A stretch of 64,000 nucleotides of DNA from Bordetella genomosp. 2 (GTDB lineage: Bacteria > Pseudomonadota > Gammaproteobacteria > Burkholderiales > Burkholderiaceae_B), in NCBI RefSeq assembly GCF_002261345.1, contig NZ_NEVT01000009.1, forward strand, positions 186,001-250,000. Reading direction: 5' to 3'. The notes below the pieces were generated by a model. It ran no database searches, was not told where the DNA came from, and saw only the letters and a program-made list of their open reading frames with translations. How positions within the stretch are numbered: position 1 is the stretch's first letter; each line of letters begins with the position of its first letter. A program made the position numbers and the translations under genes. Positions 9,032-18,008 of the stretch are shown in pieces.

Positions 9032-10234
9032 TCAGCCCGCGCGCCCGAACCAGCGCTTGACGCGCATCCACAGCACGCTGAAGAACATCCCCACTGCATT
9101 GAACTCGGCTTGCGCCGGCGCTTCGCCGTCGGCGCCGGCGCCCAGGCGGGCGCCGACGTTCTTGCCGAAGTCGGCGATCATGCGGCGCACGAAGTCCTGC
9201 ACCAGGCCGGAACGCGAGAACTGGGCCAGCGGCCCTTGCAGCGTGTATTGCAGGTCGACATCGACCCGGGTCTGCCCGCCCTCCAGCGCGCGCACCTGGT
9301 AGGCGATGTCGCCGGTGGCGCGCGACTGGCTCAAGGTGTCCTGGCCCGCGCCGCGCAGCACGGCGCGCCGGTTGGCGTCGTCGCGCTCGAGCCGCGCCGC
9401 GCCATTGAAGGCGGCGGCCATCGGACCGAACTTGATGGCAATGCGGCCCTTGACGCGGTCGCCGTCATGCTCCTGGATCGCGGCGCCCGGCAGACAGGCC
9501 GCCACCGCCGGCAGGTCGACCATGAAGGTCCATACCTGGTCCGCCGGGAACGGCACCTGGAAGCCGCCTTCGATATGGTTGCCCTTGCCGGCCGCGCGGG
9601 CCGGCGCCGGCTCGGCCGTGGCGGCGCGCGGCGTGGCCGGCGCGGCCGGGACCGGGTCCGCCGGGGCGAACGCCTGGAAGCCCGTCGGCGCGGGCGTGGC
9701 CGCGGCCGGGGCGGCGCCGCGCCCTTGCGCCAGTGCTTCGCGCAACGCGGTCACCGCCGCGTCGGGCTGCTCGCGCAGCTCGGCCAGCACCGACATCACG
9801 GCCGCGACGATCCCCATATAGCCAGTGCAGCGGCACAGGTTGCCGGACAGCTCCACGCGCACCCGGGCCTCGTCGGCCTCGGGCAGGCGCAGCACGATGT
9901 CGCGCGCCGTGGCCAGCATGCCGGGCGTGCAATAACCGCACTGCAGCGCATGATGGCGGGTGAAGGCCTGGCGCAGGCGGGCCATGACCGGATCGCCGTC
10001 GTAGCCCTCGATGGTGGTCACCCGGCGGCCCTCGCAGGCGGCGGCGAAGGCGATGCACGAACGCACCGGCTGTCCGTCCAGCAGCACCGTGCACGCGCCG
10101 CACACGCCGTGTTCGCAGCCCAGGTGGGTGCCGGTCAGGCGCGCCTGGTCGCGCAGAAAGTCGCCCAGGTGCATGCGCGCGGGCGCCTCGTGCGATACCC
10201 GCTTGCCGTTGATTTCCAATGAAACTTGAACCAT
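9032..10234 (-). CDS. molybdenum hydroxylase [2Fe-2S] subunit fused to a CoxG/SRPBCC domain (PicA component)
   Basis: 400 aa. Residues 1-165 are the CoxS-type electron-transfer subunit: plant-type 2Fe-2S cysteines C40, C45, C48 and C60, then the second cluster C99, C102, C134 and C136. An Ala/Pro-rich linker (about 165-210) leads to an SRPBCC domain (about 213-365) like CoxG, and a hydrophobic C-terminal patch near FFSVLWMRVKRWFGRAG. CoxS proteins are normally about 160 aa, so this is a fusion. CoxG is linked to membrane attachment of CO dehydrogenase. With the two genes upstream it should form a heterotrimer that hydroxylates a pyridine ring next to N (picolinate to 6-hydroxypicolinate, inferred). 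Confidence 0.85.
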   Translation of the reverse strand: MVQVSLEINGKRVSHEAPARMHLGDFLRDQARLTGTHLGCEHGVCGACTVLLDGQPVRSCIAFAAACEGRRVTTIEGYDGDPVMARLRQAFTRHHALQCGYCTPGMLATARDIVLRLPEADEARVRVELSGNLCRCTGYMGIVAAVMSVLAELREQPDAAVTALREALAQGRGAAPAAATPAPTGFQAFAPADPVPAAPATPRAATAEPAPARAAGKGNHIEGGFQVPFPADQVWTFMVDLPAVAACLPGAAIQEHDGDRVKGRIAIKFGPMAAAFNGAARLERDDANRRAVLRGAGQDTLSQSRATGDIAYQVRALEGGQTRVDVDLQYTLQGPLAQFSRSGLVQDFVRRMIADFGKNVGARLGAGADGEAPAQAEFNAVGMFFSVLWMRVKRWFGRAG

Positions 10235-10243
10235 GGTGTCTTC

Positions 10244-11074
10244 CTATGCGGCCAGGGCCTGCCCGAGGCAGCGCGCCACGGCGGTGGCATGCAGCTTGCG
10301 ATGCAGCGGGTCTTTGTCGGGCATGACGGCGGCCAGCTCGTCCAGGATGCGGCCATTGGCGGCCGGCGCGGCGCCGGTGCGCGCCACCTCGGCGGCCAGG
10401 CCGGGCAGCAGCGCCGGCGGGCCGTCCAGGGCGCCGACCGCGACGCGGGCCACCTTGCCCGCCGGGTCGAACCAGGCCGCACAGGCGGCCTCGGCGAACT
10501 CGCCGGTCTTGCGGCAGAACTTGTAATAGCCCCAGCGCGCCTGGGCCTCCCGGCGCGGCACGTGGACCGCGACGATCAGTTCGTCCTCGCCCACCGCCGT
10601 CGTATAGGCGCCGTGCATGAAGTCACTGGCGGCGACCAGGCGCGTGCCGGCCGGCCCGGCGATCTCGATGTCGGCGCCGAGCGCCACCATGGTCAATACC
10701 CAGTCGGCCGCCGGGTCGGCATGCGCCAGACTGCCGCCCAGGGTGCCGCGATTGCGGATGGCGCGGTAGGCGATGCCGCCCGCCACCTGCTGCAGCACCG
10801 AGCCGCGCAGCGGCGGAAACACGCCATCCTCGATCTCGGCGTGGGTGACGCCGGCGCCGACCCGCAAGCGGCCGTCCTGTTCGGCAACGCCGCGCAACTC
10901 GTCCATGCCGGCGATATCCACCACCACGGCCGGCCGCGCCAGACGCAAGTTGAGCATCGGCCCCAGCGACTGGCCGCCGGCCATGAGCTTGGCGCGGCCC
11001 TCGTGCTCGCGCAGCAGGCCGAGCGCCTGCGCCACCGACGCGGCGCGCACATAATCGAAGCGGGCGGCTTTCAC
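10244..11074 (-). CDS. molybdenum hydroxylase FAD-binding medium subunit (CoxM-like, PicA component)
   Basis: 276 aa, typical of CoxM-type subunits. The N-terminal FAD motifs are present: AGGQSLGPMLNLRLARPAVVVDI near residue 32 and the AxRNRGTLGGSLAHADPAADW block near 100. It passes electrons between the 2Fe-2S centres and the quinone or respiratory acceptor. The start overlaps the large-subunit stop by 4 bp, and it ends 9 bp before the iron-sulfur subunit, as expected for a large-medium-small operon. Confidence 0.92.
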   Translation of the reverse strand: MKAARFDYVRAASVAQALGLLREHEGRAKLMAGGQSLGPMLNLRLARPAVVVDIAGMDELRGVAEQDGRLRVGAGVTHAEIEDGVFPPLRGSVLQQVAGGIAYRAIRNRGTLGGSLAHADPAADWVLTMVALGADIEIAGPAGTRLVAASDFMHGAYTTAVGEDELIVAVHVPRREAQARWGYYKFCRKTGEFAEAACAAWFDPAGKVARVAVGALDGPPALLPGLAAEVARTGAAPAANGRILDELAAVMPDKDPLHRKLHATAVARCLGQALAA

Positions 11075-13449
11075 GCGACCTCCTTTGCGCCGGCGGCAAT
11101 GGCGCTCAGCACGCGCATGGGCGTCAACGGGGTATGCGACAGCTCGGCGGCACCGATGCGCGCCAGCGCGTCGTTGACCGCGCCGAACAGCACCGCCGGC
11201 GGCGCGATGGCGCCGCCCTCGCCCATGCCCTTGGCGCCGAACTCGGTATGCGGCGAGGGGGTTTCGAAATGGTGCAGGCGCAGGTTGGGCACCTCGGTGG
11301 CCCCCGGCAGCATGTAATCGGCCAGGGTCGAAGCCAGCGGCTGGCCGTTGCCGTCGTACGGCACTTCCTCCAGGAATGCCGTGCCGATGCCCTGCGCGAT
11401 GCCGCCGATGGTCTGGCCCTCGACCACCATCGGGTTGATCATGGTGCCGCAGTCCTCGACCACCGCGTAGTCAAGGATCTCGACCGCGCCGGTGTCCGGG
11501 TCGACGGCCACCACGGCCGCCTGGCTGGCATAGGTGAAACAGCCGGTGTCCACTTTCGGCTTGTAGCCCACGTGCACCTCCAGGCCGGCCGGATCCACAT
11601 CGGCGGGCAGGAGGTGCGGCCGCAGGTACCAGGCATCGGCCACCTCGGCGGTCGGCACCGATTTGCCGCCGGCGCGGTAGCAGCCGTCCTGCAGTACCAC
11701 CTGGGCCGCCTCGGCGCCCAGCAGGTGCGCGGCGATGTGGGTCAGGCGCGGCAGCAGGCGCTTGCATGCCTGCGACACCGCGCCGCCCGACATCACCAGC
11801 GAGCGCGATGCATAGGTACCGGTAGAAAACGGCGTCTGGCCGGTGTCGCCATGCAGCACCTTGATGCGGTGCACGTCGATGCCGAGGATCTCGTGGGCGA
11901 TCTGGGCAAAGGTGGTTTCCATGCCCTGGCCATGCGAATGCACGCCGACGCGCACCTCCAGCCCGCCATCGGGCGTGACGCGCACGGTGGCCTGGTCATA
12001 GCCCGGGATGACCGGCGTGCCCCAGGCGGCGAACACCGACGTGCCGTGCGCGGCCTGTTCGGTATAAGTAGCCACGCCCAGGCCGATCAGGCGCCCGTCG
12101 GGCTCGCCGGCCGCCTGGCGCGCCCGCACCGCCGGCGCATCGACCATATCGAGCGCCTTGCGCAGGCTGGCGGGGTAATCGCCGCTGTCCAGGTGCTTGT
12201 TGGTCACGTTCACATAGGGCATCTGTTCGGCCTGGACCAGGTTCTCCAGCCGCACTTCCCACGGCTCGCGGCCCACTTCGCGCGCAATCGCGTTCATGGT
12301 CAGCTCCATGGCGAAGCACACGCCGGTGCGGGCCACGCCGCGATAGGGCACGAAGCCCGGCTTGTTGGTGGCGACGCAGCGCGTCACGCAGCGATAGCCC
12401 TTGAAGCCATACGGGCCGGGCAGGTTGCCGATGGCCTGGCCGGGCTCCAGGCCGATGGTGAACGGCCAGACCGAATACGCCCCGCCGTCGATGGTGATCT
12501 GGGCGTCCAGCGCCAGCAGCTTGCCGCGCCGGTCCACATAGGCGGCCATCTCGTAGTAATGCTCGCGCGAGTTGGCGCCGGCGGTCAGGTGCTCGCGGCG
12601 GTCCTCGATGAAGCGGAAGGGCCGCCGGTGGGTCTTGGCCAGCCACGCCACGCACAGCTCTTCCTGCTGCAGCACGCACTTGTAGCCGAACGCGCCGCCC
12701 ACATCGGGCGAGATGACGCGCACGCGCCCCTGGTCCAGCCCCAGGCACTGGGCCAGGATGCTGCGGATCATGTGCGGCACCTGGGTGGCGCTGACCACCA
12801 CCAACTGGTCGGCCTGGTGGTCCCAGTACGCCAGCACCGCCTTGCCTTCCATGGGCACCATGCACTGGCGGGCCAGGTCGATCTTGCGCCGCACCACCAG
12901 GTCGGCCTGCGCGGCGTACGCCTCGAAATCCTTGTCGGCGTTGAGCGTGACGAACACGTTGTCGCGCCAGTGCTCGTGCACCAGGTCCGTGGTGGCGGCC
13001 TGGGCGCTGGCGACATCGGCGTATACGGGCAGGTCGTCGTAGTCGACTTCGACCAGCTCGGCGTAGTCCTCGGCCTCGGCGCGCGTGGGCGCGAACGTCA
13101 TGGCCACCGGCTCGCCCACGAAGCGCACCTTGCCAGAGGCCAGCGGCGGCTGGCTGGACGACTGGTAGGTGGGCAGCGTGGAGTCGGCCACGATGTCCAG
13201 CGCGTCCGCCATCATGTCGCGCAGCACCACGCTGCCCGCCACGCTGTCGGGCACGCGCACCGCCGTGATGCGCGCATGAGCCAGCGGGCTGCGCAGGAAC
13301 GCCACCTCGCACAGGCCGGGCATTGCCATGTCGGCCACGAAGTTGCCCTTGCCGTGCAGGTGGCGCGCGTCTTCTTTGCGCGGCACGCGCGCGCCCACCC
13401 CCTGGCGCGCGCCGGCCGGTGCCGCATGGCCGGCGGTTTGTGTATTCAT
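11071..13449 (-). CDS. molybdenum hydroxylase large catalytic subunit (CoxL family, PicA component)
   Basis: 792 aa, xanthine-oxidase family Mo-pterin subunit. Seen: the N-terminal [19 protein letters not shown], the Mo-cofactor block [11 protein letters not shown] near residue 245, and the C-terminal catalytic-glutamate motif [14 protein letters not shown]. The CO-dehydrogenase active-site loop with its AYRCSFR cysteine is absent; this position reads PYRGVARTG, so it is not a CO dehydrogenase. A pyridine-carboxylate hydroxylase (picolinate 6-hydroxylation) is the best reading given the downstream pathway. It starts 19 bp after the dctP stop. Confidence 0.9.
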   Translation of the reverse strand: MNTQTAGHAAPAGARQGVGARVPRKEDARHLHGKGNFVADMAMPGLCEVAFLRSPLAHARITAVRVPDSVAGSVVLRDMMADALDIVADSTLPTYQSSSQPPLASGKVRFVGEPVAMTFAPTRAEAEDYAELVEVDYDDLPVYADVASAQAATTDLVHEHWRDNVFVTLNADKDFEAYAAQADLVVRRKIDLARQCMVPMEGKAVLAYWDHQADQLVVVSATQVPHMIRSILAQCLGLDQGRVRVISPDVGGAFGYKCVLQQEELCVAWLAKTHRRPFRFIEDRREHLTAGANSREHYYEMAAYVDRRGKLLALDAQITIDGGAYSVWPFTIGLEPGQAIGNLPGPYGFKGYRCVTRCVATNKPGFVPYRGVARTGVCFAMELTMNAIAREVGREPWEVRLENLVQAEQMPYVNVTNKHLDSGDYPASLRKALDMVDAPAVRARQAAGEPDGRLIGLGVATYTEQAAHGTSVFAAWGTPVIPGYDQATVRVTPDGGLEVRVGVHSHGQGMETTFAQIAHEILGIDVHRIKVLHGDTGQTPFSTGTYASRSLVMSGGAVSQACKRLLPRLTHIAAHLLGAEAAQVVLQDGCYRAGGKSVPTAEVADAWYLRPHLLPADVDPAGLEVHVGYKPKVDTGCFTYASQAAVVAVDPDTGAVEILDYAVVEDCGTMINPMVVEGQTIGGIAQGIGTAFLEEVPYDGNGQPLASTLADYMLPGATEVPNLRLHHFETPSPHTEFGAKGMGEGGAIAPPAVLFGAVNDALARIGAAELSHTPLTPMRVLSAIAAGAKEVA

Positions 13450-13468
13450 CGCTATCCTCTATGTTGCG

Positions 13469-14575
13469 TCAGGCTTTGGACTGATTGCGCGCCACCGCCG
13501 CGAACGTGTAGTTATCCAGAGCATTCTCGGCCACGCGGAACCAGCTGGCCTCGTCGGCCTGGAACTTCTTCCAGTCCGGGTAGATCGCCTTGAAATCCGG
13601 GTTCTTGTCGGACAGTTCGTCCCACAGTTCTTGCGAGGCCTTGTATACCGCGTCCATCACTTCCTTGGGGAAGAAACGCAGCTTGGCGCCGCCGGCGATG
13701 AGCTTGCGCAGCGCCAGCGGGTTGCGGGCGTCGTAGTTGGCCAGCATTTTCATGGTCTGCTCGCCGCAGGCGCACTCGAAGGCCGCCTGGTAGGCCGGCG
13801 GCAGCGCCTCCCAGGCCTTGTCGTTGACCATGGTGGTGATCGACGCGCTGCCCTCGAACCAGCCGGGCGAGTAATAGAACGGCGCCACCTTGTTGAAGCC
13901 GAGCTTTTCGTCGTCGTACGGGCCGATCCACTCGGCGGCGTCGATGGTGCCCTTCTCCAGCGCGGGATAGATGTCGCTGGGCGGAATCTGCTGGGGCACC
14001 GCGCCCAGCTTGGACAGCACCATGCCGCCGATGCCGCCGATGCGCATGTTGAGCCCCTGCAGGTCGGCGACCGAATTGATTTCCTTGCGGTACCAGCCGC
14101 CCATCTGGACGCCGACGTTGCCACAGACGTGGTTGACGATGTTGTACTTCTTATAGAGCTTGCGCAGCTGTTCCAGGCCGCCGCCATAGTGGATCCAGGC
14201 ATTGTGCTGGCGGGCGTTCAGGCCGAACGACAGCCCGGTGTCGAATGTCAGCGCGGTGTTCTTGCCTATATACATGGTGCTGAGCACGTGGTTGCATTCC
14301 ACCGTGCCGTTGCTGACCGCGTCCATGTTCTGCGCCGAGGGCACCAGCTCGCCGCCGGGAAATGCGCGGATCTCGAACTTGCCGTCGGTCAGCTGGCCGA
14401 CGCGCTTGCACAGCTCGTCAGCCGAACCATAGATGGTGTCGAGGCTCTTGGGCCAGCTGGTGGACATGCGCCAGCGCACGGTAGGACTGCCTTGCGCCAG
14501 TGCGGGCAGGCTGGCGGCGGCCAGTCCGGCGCCGGCGGCGCCGGCGGCTTGAGCGAGAAAACGGCGTCGTTGCAT
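13469..14575 (-). CDS. TRAP transporter periplasmic binding protein (DctP, FcbT1/TakP-like)
   Basis: 368 aa from ATG 14575. It has a Tat-type signal (MQRRRFLAQAAGAAGAG) with cleavage after ALA near residue 27. The DctP core follows: RMSTSWPKS, LNMRIGGIGGMVLSKLGAVPQQ and the ligand-pocket block AAEWIGPYDDEKLGF seen in the mannitol/chloroaromatic subgroup that includes FcbT1 and TakP. It is the first gene of a minus-strand array running into the hydroxylase, ABC and finally TRAP membrane genes at 3940-6236, which are its probable partners. Two PicR-like boxes lie about 190-220 bp upstream. Confidence 0.9.
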   Translation of the reverse strand: MQRRRFLAQAAGAAGAGLAAASLPALAQGSPTVRWRMSTSWPKSLDTIYGSADELCKRVGQLTDGKFEIRAFPGGELVPSAQNMDAVSNGTVECNHVLSTMYIGKNTALTFDTGLSFGLNARQHNAWIHYGGGLEQLRKLYKKYNIVNHVCGNVGVQMGGWYRKEINSVADLQGLNMRIGGIGGMVLSKLGAVPQQIPPSDIYPALEKGTIDAAEWIGPYDDEKLGFNKVAPFYYSPGWFEGSASITTMVNDKAWEALPPAYQAAFECACGEQTMKMLANYDARNPLALRKLIAGGAKLRFFPKEVMDAVYKASQELWDELSDKNPDFKAIYPDWKKFQADEASWFRVAENALDNYTFAAVARNQSKA

Positions 14576-14763
14576 GAATAGCTCCTGGTTTTCCGAAAAT
14601 CGTTCCGCGGAACGGTCTGTCACGGCATCCGGGGGACGTCGCAGCCGGTCCGCCGGTTTATGAAGAAAGCTGTACAAAGACTGATTGCCGCATCTGCCAA
14701 GGTCTTGCCGGAGCGCGCGCGTGAAGCGCGGTTTGCTGCTGCGCAAAGTTCTGCCAAAAAAAT

Positions 14764-14795
14764 GCAGTATGCTGACGTTTTATTCAGCATACTGA
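14764..14795. promoter_or_regulatory. pair of PicR-like operator boxes before dctP/hydroxylase genes
   Basis: Box 1 at 14764-14775 reads GCAGTATGCTGA (minus strand TCAGCATACTGC). Box 2 at 14784-14795 reads TCAGCATACTGA. Their centres are 20 bp apart, about two helical turns, so two MarR dimers would bind the same face of DNA. The same box recurs only at the other promoters of this locus. Confidence 0.75.
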
Positions 14796-15009
14796 TAGAT
14801 TTTTCGGGTGTCAACGAGGTTTTCCCCGCACCACAGGCGGGCTTTCGCAAGGCCCGCACGCGCTTCCCCCGCCATTCGCTGATCGCGCGCATCTCCTTGC
14901 CTGGCGCGGCTTCCGGTGCAACGCCGGAGATCGGCGAAGAACCGACGCGGCATCCCCCGCCGGCCGTGCGCGCCTCGGGAAATCCCTAAGCCCGGTTCAC
15001 GATTTATAG

Positions 15010-15043
15010 GCAGTACACTGTGCACATTTACTCAGCACACTGA
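15010..15043. promoter_or_regulatory. pair of PicR-like operator boxes before the Rieske oxygenase operon
   Basis: Boxes at 15010-15021 (GCAGTACACTGT) and 15032-15043 (TCAGCACACTGA), with centres 22 bp apart. The second ends 11 bp before the ATG at 15055, where a bound repressor would cover the transcription start or the ribosome-binding region. Confidence 0.72.
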
Positions 15044-15054
15044 ATATATAAATC

Positions 15055-15369
15055 ATGCCCTGGACCAAGATCGCCACGACCGACCAACTGGAAGACGACG
15101 ACGAAATCCTGCCGGTTTCGATCGGCCAGACACAGCTTGCGCTGTATCGCAGCGAGGGCCAGTTCTTCGCCTCCGACAATGTCTGTACGCACGCTTATGC
15201 GCTGCTGTCGGACGGCTTCCTGGAGGACGGCTGCATTGAATGCCCGCTGCACCAGGCCAAGTTCGACATCCGCACCGGCCGTGCCCTGTGCGCGCCGGCC
15301 ACGCGCGACATCCGCGTCTATCCGGTCAGGGTCGACAACAACGACATCCTGGTCGACCTGGAAGGCTAG
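15055..15369 (+). CDS. Rieske-type [2Fe-2S] ferredoxin of the oxygenase (PicB component)
   Basis: 104 aa. The Rieske signature is complete: C-T-H near residue 43 and C-P-L-H near residue 63, which ligate the cluster through two Cys and two His. The size and the N-terminal W-x-K-I-A pattern match biphenyl/naphthalene dioxygenase ferredoxins. It shuttles electrons from the reductase (15397-16665) to the oxygenase (16701-18523). It is first in the operon and directly behind two PicR-like boxes. No strong ribosome-binding site is visible, so translation may start on a short or leaderless mRNA. Confidence 0.93.
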   Translation: MPWTKIATTDQLEDDDEILPVSIGQTQLALYRSEGQFFASDNVCTHAYALLSDGFLEDGCIECPLHQAKFDIRTGRALCAPATRDIRVYPVRVDNNDILVDLEG

Positions 15370-15396
15370 GCCTGTCGAGGCCGCAAGGAGCCCCGC

Positions 15397-16665
15397 ATGG
15401 AACCCTTATCGTCCATTGTGATTGTCGGCGCCGGGCAGGCCGGGGCAGTGGCGGCGGCCACGCTGCGCGAGCTGGGCTACGCGGGCGCGCTCACGCTGGT
15501 GGGCCAGGAACCGCACCCGCCCTACGAGCGCCCGCCGCTGTCCAAGGCGGTGCTGCAGGACGAAGCCGCCGCCGCGGCGGCCGCCGTGCACCCCGCCGAT
15601 TTCTATAGCGCGCGCGATGTGCGGCTGGTCACCGGCGCCGCAGTGCGGACGCTGGACCGCGCGGCCCGCACGGTGGTGCTGGCCGATGGGCGCGAGCTGC
15701 GCTACGACCGCTGCCTGCTGGCCACCGGCGGCCAGGCCCGCGAGCTGCCGGGCTTGCCGCGCGGCGCGGCCGGCGTGCATTACATCCGCACCCTGGATGA
15801 CGCGGCCGCGTTGCGCCAGGCCTTGCGGCCGGGCGCCTCTGTCGTGGTGGTGGGCGGCGGCTTCCTGGGACTGGAGGTGGCTTCCACCGCGCTGGCGCTG
15901 GGGGCCCGCGTCACCGTGCTGGAAGCCGCGCCGCGCTTGCTGCCGCGCGCCCTGCCCCCGGTCTTTTCCGACTGGCTCGCCGACCGGGCGCGCCAGGCCG
16001 GCGTGGCGCTGCGGCTGGACTGCGGCCTGCGCGCGAGCGCGCCCGGCCAGCCGGCCCGCGTGCAATTGCAGGACGGCGCCGAACTGCAGGCCGACGTGCT
16101 GGTGGTGGCGGTGGGGCTGGCCCCGTCGGTGGAGCTGGCGCGCGACGCCGGCCTGGCCATCGACGCAGCCACCGGCGGCATAAGGGTGGATGCGGCCTGC
16201 CGCAGCAGCGACCCGCATATCTACGCGGCCGGCGACTGCGCCAGCCAGCAGCGCGCGCCCCAGGATGCCTGCCTGCGCCTGGAATCCTGGCAGAACGCCA
16301 ACGAGCAGGCCCGCACCGCCGCCGCCGGCCTGCTGGGCATGCCGCTGCCGGCGCCCGCATACCCGTGGTTCTGGACCGACCAGTACGGCTGCAATATCCA
16401 GATGCTGGGCCTGCCGCAGCCCGGGCTGGCCTATGTGCGCCGCGGCGCGGCCGACGCTGCGGCCGCGGCGCCGCGCTTCCTGTGGCTCGGCCTGCGCGAC
16501 GGCGTGCCAGTGCACGGCATTGCCGTCAATGCCGGCGGCGAGCTGCGGCAGCTGCGCGCGCTGTTCGAACGCGGGCTGCCGATCGACCCGCTGCTCTTCG
16601 CCGACCCGGACACGCCGCTCAAGCCACTGGTCAAGGCCTGGCAAAGCGCGGCCGCCGGCGCCTGA
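15397..16665 (+). CDS. FAD-dependent ferredoxin reductase of the oxygenase (PicB component)
   Basis: 422 aa, BphA4/HcaD-type NAD(P)H reductase. It has an N-terminal FAD Rossmann motif IVGAGQAGAVAA at residues 7-18, an NAD-binding motif VVVVGGGFLGLEVAS near residue 149, and the FAD-contact block YAAGDCASQQ near 275. It starts 27 bp after the ferredoxin stop and ends 35 bp before the oxygenase alpha gene. It supplies electrons to the Rieske ferredoxin. Four components (ferredoxin, reductase, alpha, beta) match the reported make-up of 6-hydroxypicolinate 3-monooxygenase. Confidence 0.92.
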   Translation: MEPLSSIVIVGAGQAGAVAAATLRELGYAGALTLVGQEPHPPYERPPLSKAVLQDEAAAAAAAVHPADFYSARDVRLVTGAAVRTLDRAARTVVLADGRELRYDRCLLATGGQARELPGLPRGAAGVHYIRTLDDAAALRQALRPGASVVVVGGGFLGLEVASTALALGARVTVLEAAPRLLPRALPPVFSDWLADRARQAGVALRLDCGLRASAPGQPARVQLQDGAELQADVLVVAVGLAPSVELARDAGLAIDAATGGIRVDAACRSSDPHIYAAGDCASQQRAPQDACLRLESWQNANEQARTAAAGLLGMPLPAPAYPWFWTDQYGCNIQMLGLPQPGLAYVRRGAADAAAAAPRFLWLGLRDGVPVHGIAVNAGGELRQLRALFERGLPIDPLLFADPDTPLKPLVKAWQSAAAGA

Positions 16666-16700
16666 CTGTTGTTTCTTCCCTCCGGACTGGAGCTTGTTCC

Positions 16701-18008
16701 ATGTATCAATCACAAACCGTCATCGGCCGCACCCTGGCGGCCAAGGATGCGGCGCTCGAGGACTGCATATGGCCCGAGGACGCGCTGCACGCCATTCCCG
16801 ACTGGGTCTACACCAGCGCGGCCGTGTATGAGAAAGAGATAGAGGTCATCTTCCATGGCAAGACCTGGAACTATGTGGCCCTGGAAGCCGAAGTCCCCAA
16901 CCCGGGGGACTACAAGCGCTCTTATGTCGGCCCCACGCCGGTGGTGGTGTCGCGCGCCGAGGACGGCTCGATCAACGTGTTCGAGAACCGCTGCGCCCAT
17001 CGCGGCGCGGAGTTCTGCCGGCACAGCCAGGGCAACGCGAAGGAGTTCGTGTGCCCGTATCACCAGTGGTCCTACGACCTGAAGGGCAACTTGCAGGGCA
17101 TACCCTTCAAGCGCGGCGTGAACCGCATCGGCGGCATGCCCAAGGACTTCCGCAACGAGCAGCACGGCTTGCGCAAGCTGCGCGTGACCACGCGCCACGG
17201 CGTGGTGTTCGCATCGTATTCGGAAGAGACCGAGCCGCTGGAGGAATACCTGACGCCGGAGATCCTGGCCGACTTCGACACGGTATTCCCGGGCAAGCCG
17301 CTCAAGGTGCTGGGCTACTACCGCAACGAACTGCCCTGCAACTGGAAGATGTACCACGAGAACCTCAAGGACCCCTACCACGCCACATTGCTGCATTCGT
17401 TCCTGGTGGTGTTCGGGCTGCTGGTGGCGGGCAACAAGTCGGCCATGCTGGTCGATACCGTGCACGGCCGCCACGGCACCATGGCGTCGGCCAAGAGCGA
17501 AGACAAGTACGCCAAGGTCAGCGACGAGAACAAGAAGGAAATGCGCTCGTTCCACGACGGCCTGTCGCTGCGCGATGATCGCTTCCTGGAGTTCGTCAAG
17601 GAATTCGATTCGCCCTGGTCGGTCACCATGCAGACCATCTGGCCGAACCTGATCGTGCAGCGCGAGATGAACACCCTGGGCGTGCGCCAGATCGTGCCCA
17701 ACGGACCGGACAGCATGATCATGCAGTGGACCATGTTCGGCTATGAAGACGACACACCGGAAATGCAGCGGCACCGCCTGCGCCAGGGCAACCTGATGGG
17801 ACCGGCCGGTTTCCTGGGGCTGGAAGACAACGAGGCGATGAAATTCGTGCAGGAAGGCGTGCGGCGCGCCAGCACCGGCGTCAATGTGCTGAAACTGGAG
17901 TCCGGCAAGCTGGGCACCTCGGACAGCCTGATCTCCGAGGCGGCCATCCGCTCCATGTATGCCTATTACCGCCAGGTCATGGGCATCCCCGTGGGAGGCG
18001 CGCAATGA
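16701..18008 (+). CDS. Rieske non-heme iron oxygenase alpha subunit (PicB component)
   Basis: 435 aa from ATG 16701; the frame is open from 16365 but that part overlaps the reductase. The Rieske centre is C98, H100, C118, H121. The mononuclear iron site is D224-P-Y-H227-x4-H232 within NWKMYHENLKDPYHATLLH, with a likely third ligand D376. It is the catalytic subunit of an aromatic ring oxygenase. In this context the inferred reaction is 3-hydroxylation of 6-hydroxypicolinate. A salicylate- or anthranilate-type hydroxylase is the alternative by family alone. Confidence 0.92.
   Translation: MYQSQTVIGRTLAAKDAALEDCIWPEDALHAIPDWVYTSAAVYEKEIEVIFHGKTWNYVALEAEVPNPGDYKRSYVGPTPVVVSRAEDGSINVFENRCAHRGAEFCRHSQGNAKEFVCPYHQWSYDLKGNLQGIPFKRGVNRIGGMPKDFRNEQHGLRKLRVTTRHGVVFASYSEETEPLEEYLTPEILADFDTVFPGKPLKVLGYYRNELPCNWKMYHENLKDPYHATLLHSFLVVFGLLVAGNKSAMLVDTVHGRHGTMASAKSEDKYAKVSDENKKEMRSFHDGLSLRDDRFLEFVKEFDSPWSVTMQTIWPNLIVQREMNTLGVRQIVPNGPDSMIMQWTMFGYEDDTPEMQRHRLRQGNLMGPAGFLGLEDNEAMKFVQEGVRRASTGVNVLKLESGKLGTSDSLISEAAIRSMYAYYRQVMGIPVGGAQ

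Larger units (their letters stand above)
14576..15054. other. 479-bp divergent promoter region of the picolinate locus
   Basis: Between divergent dctP-hydroxylase genes (minus) and Rieske oxygenase genes (plus). No convincing ORF. Each side carries its own pair of PicR-like palindromes (listed separately), so two separately repressed promoters are likely. The 14760-14810 and 15000-15054 stretches are markedly A/T-rich compared with the G/C-rich middle. No Shine-Dalgarno sequence is obvious in front of the ATG at 15055. Confidence 0.6.

Noticed and set aside
9032-13449. Carbon monoxide dehydrogenase (CoxSML)
   Set aside because: The large subunit lacks the AYRCSFR active-site loop of true CO dehydrogenases, and the context is pyridine-acid catabolism.
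11134-13593. 819-codon plus-strand frame opposite the Mo-hydroxylase large subunit
   Set aside because: Complement of a confident CoxL-family gene, with no recognisable domain and abundant His/Arg typical of antisense frames.
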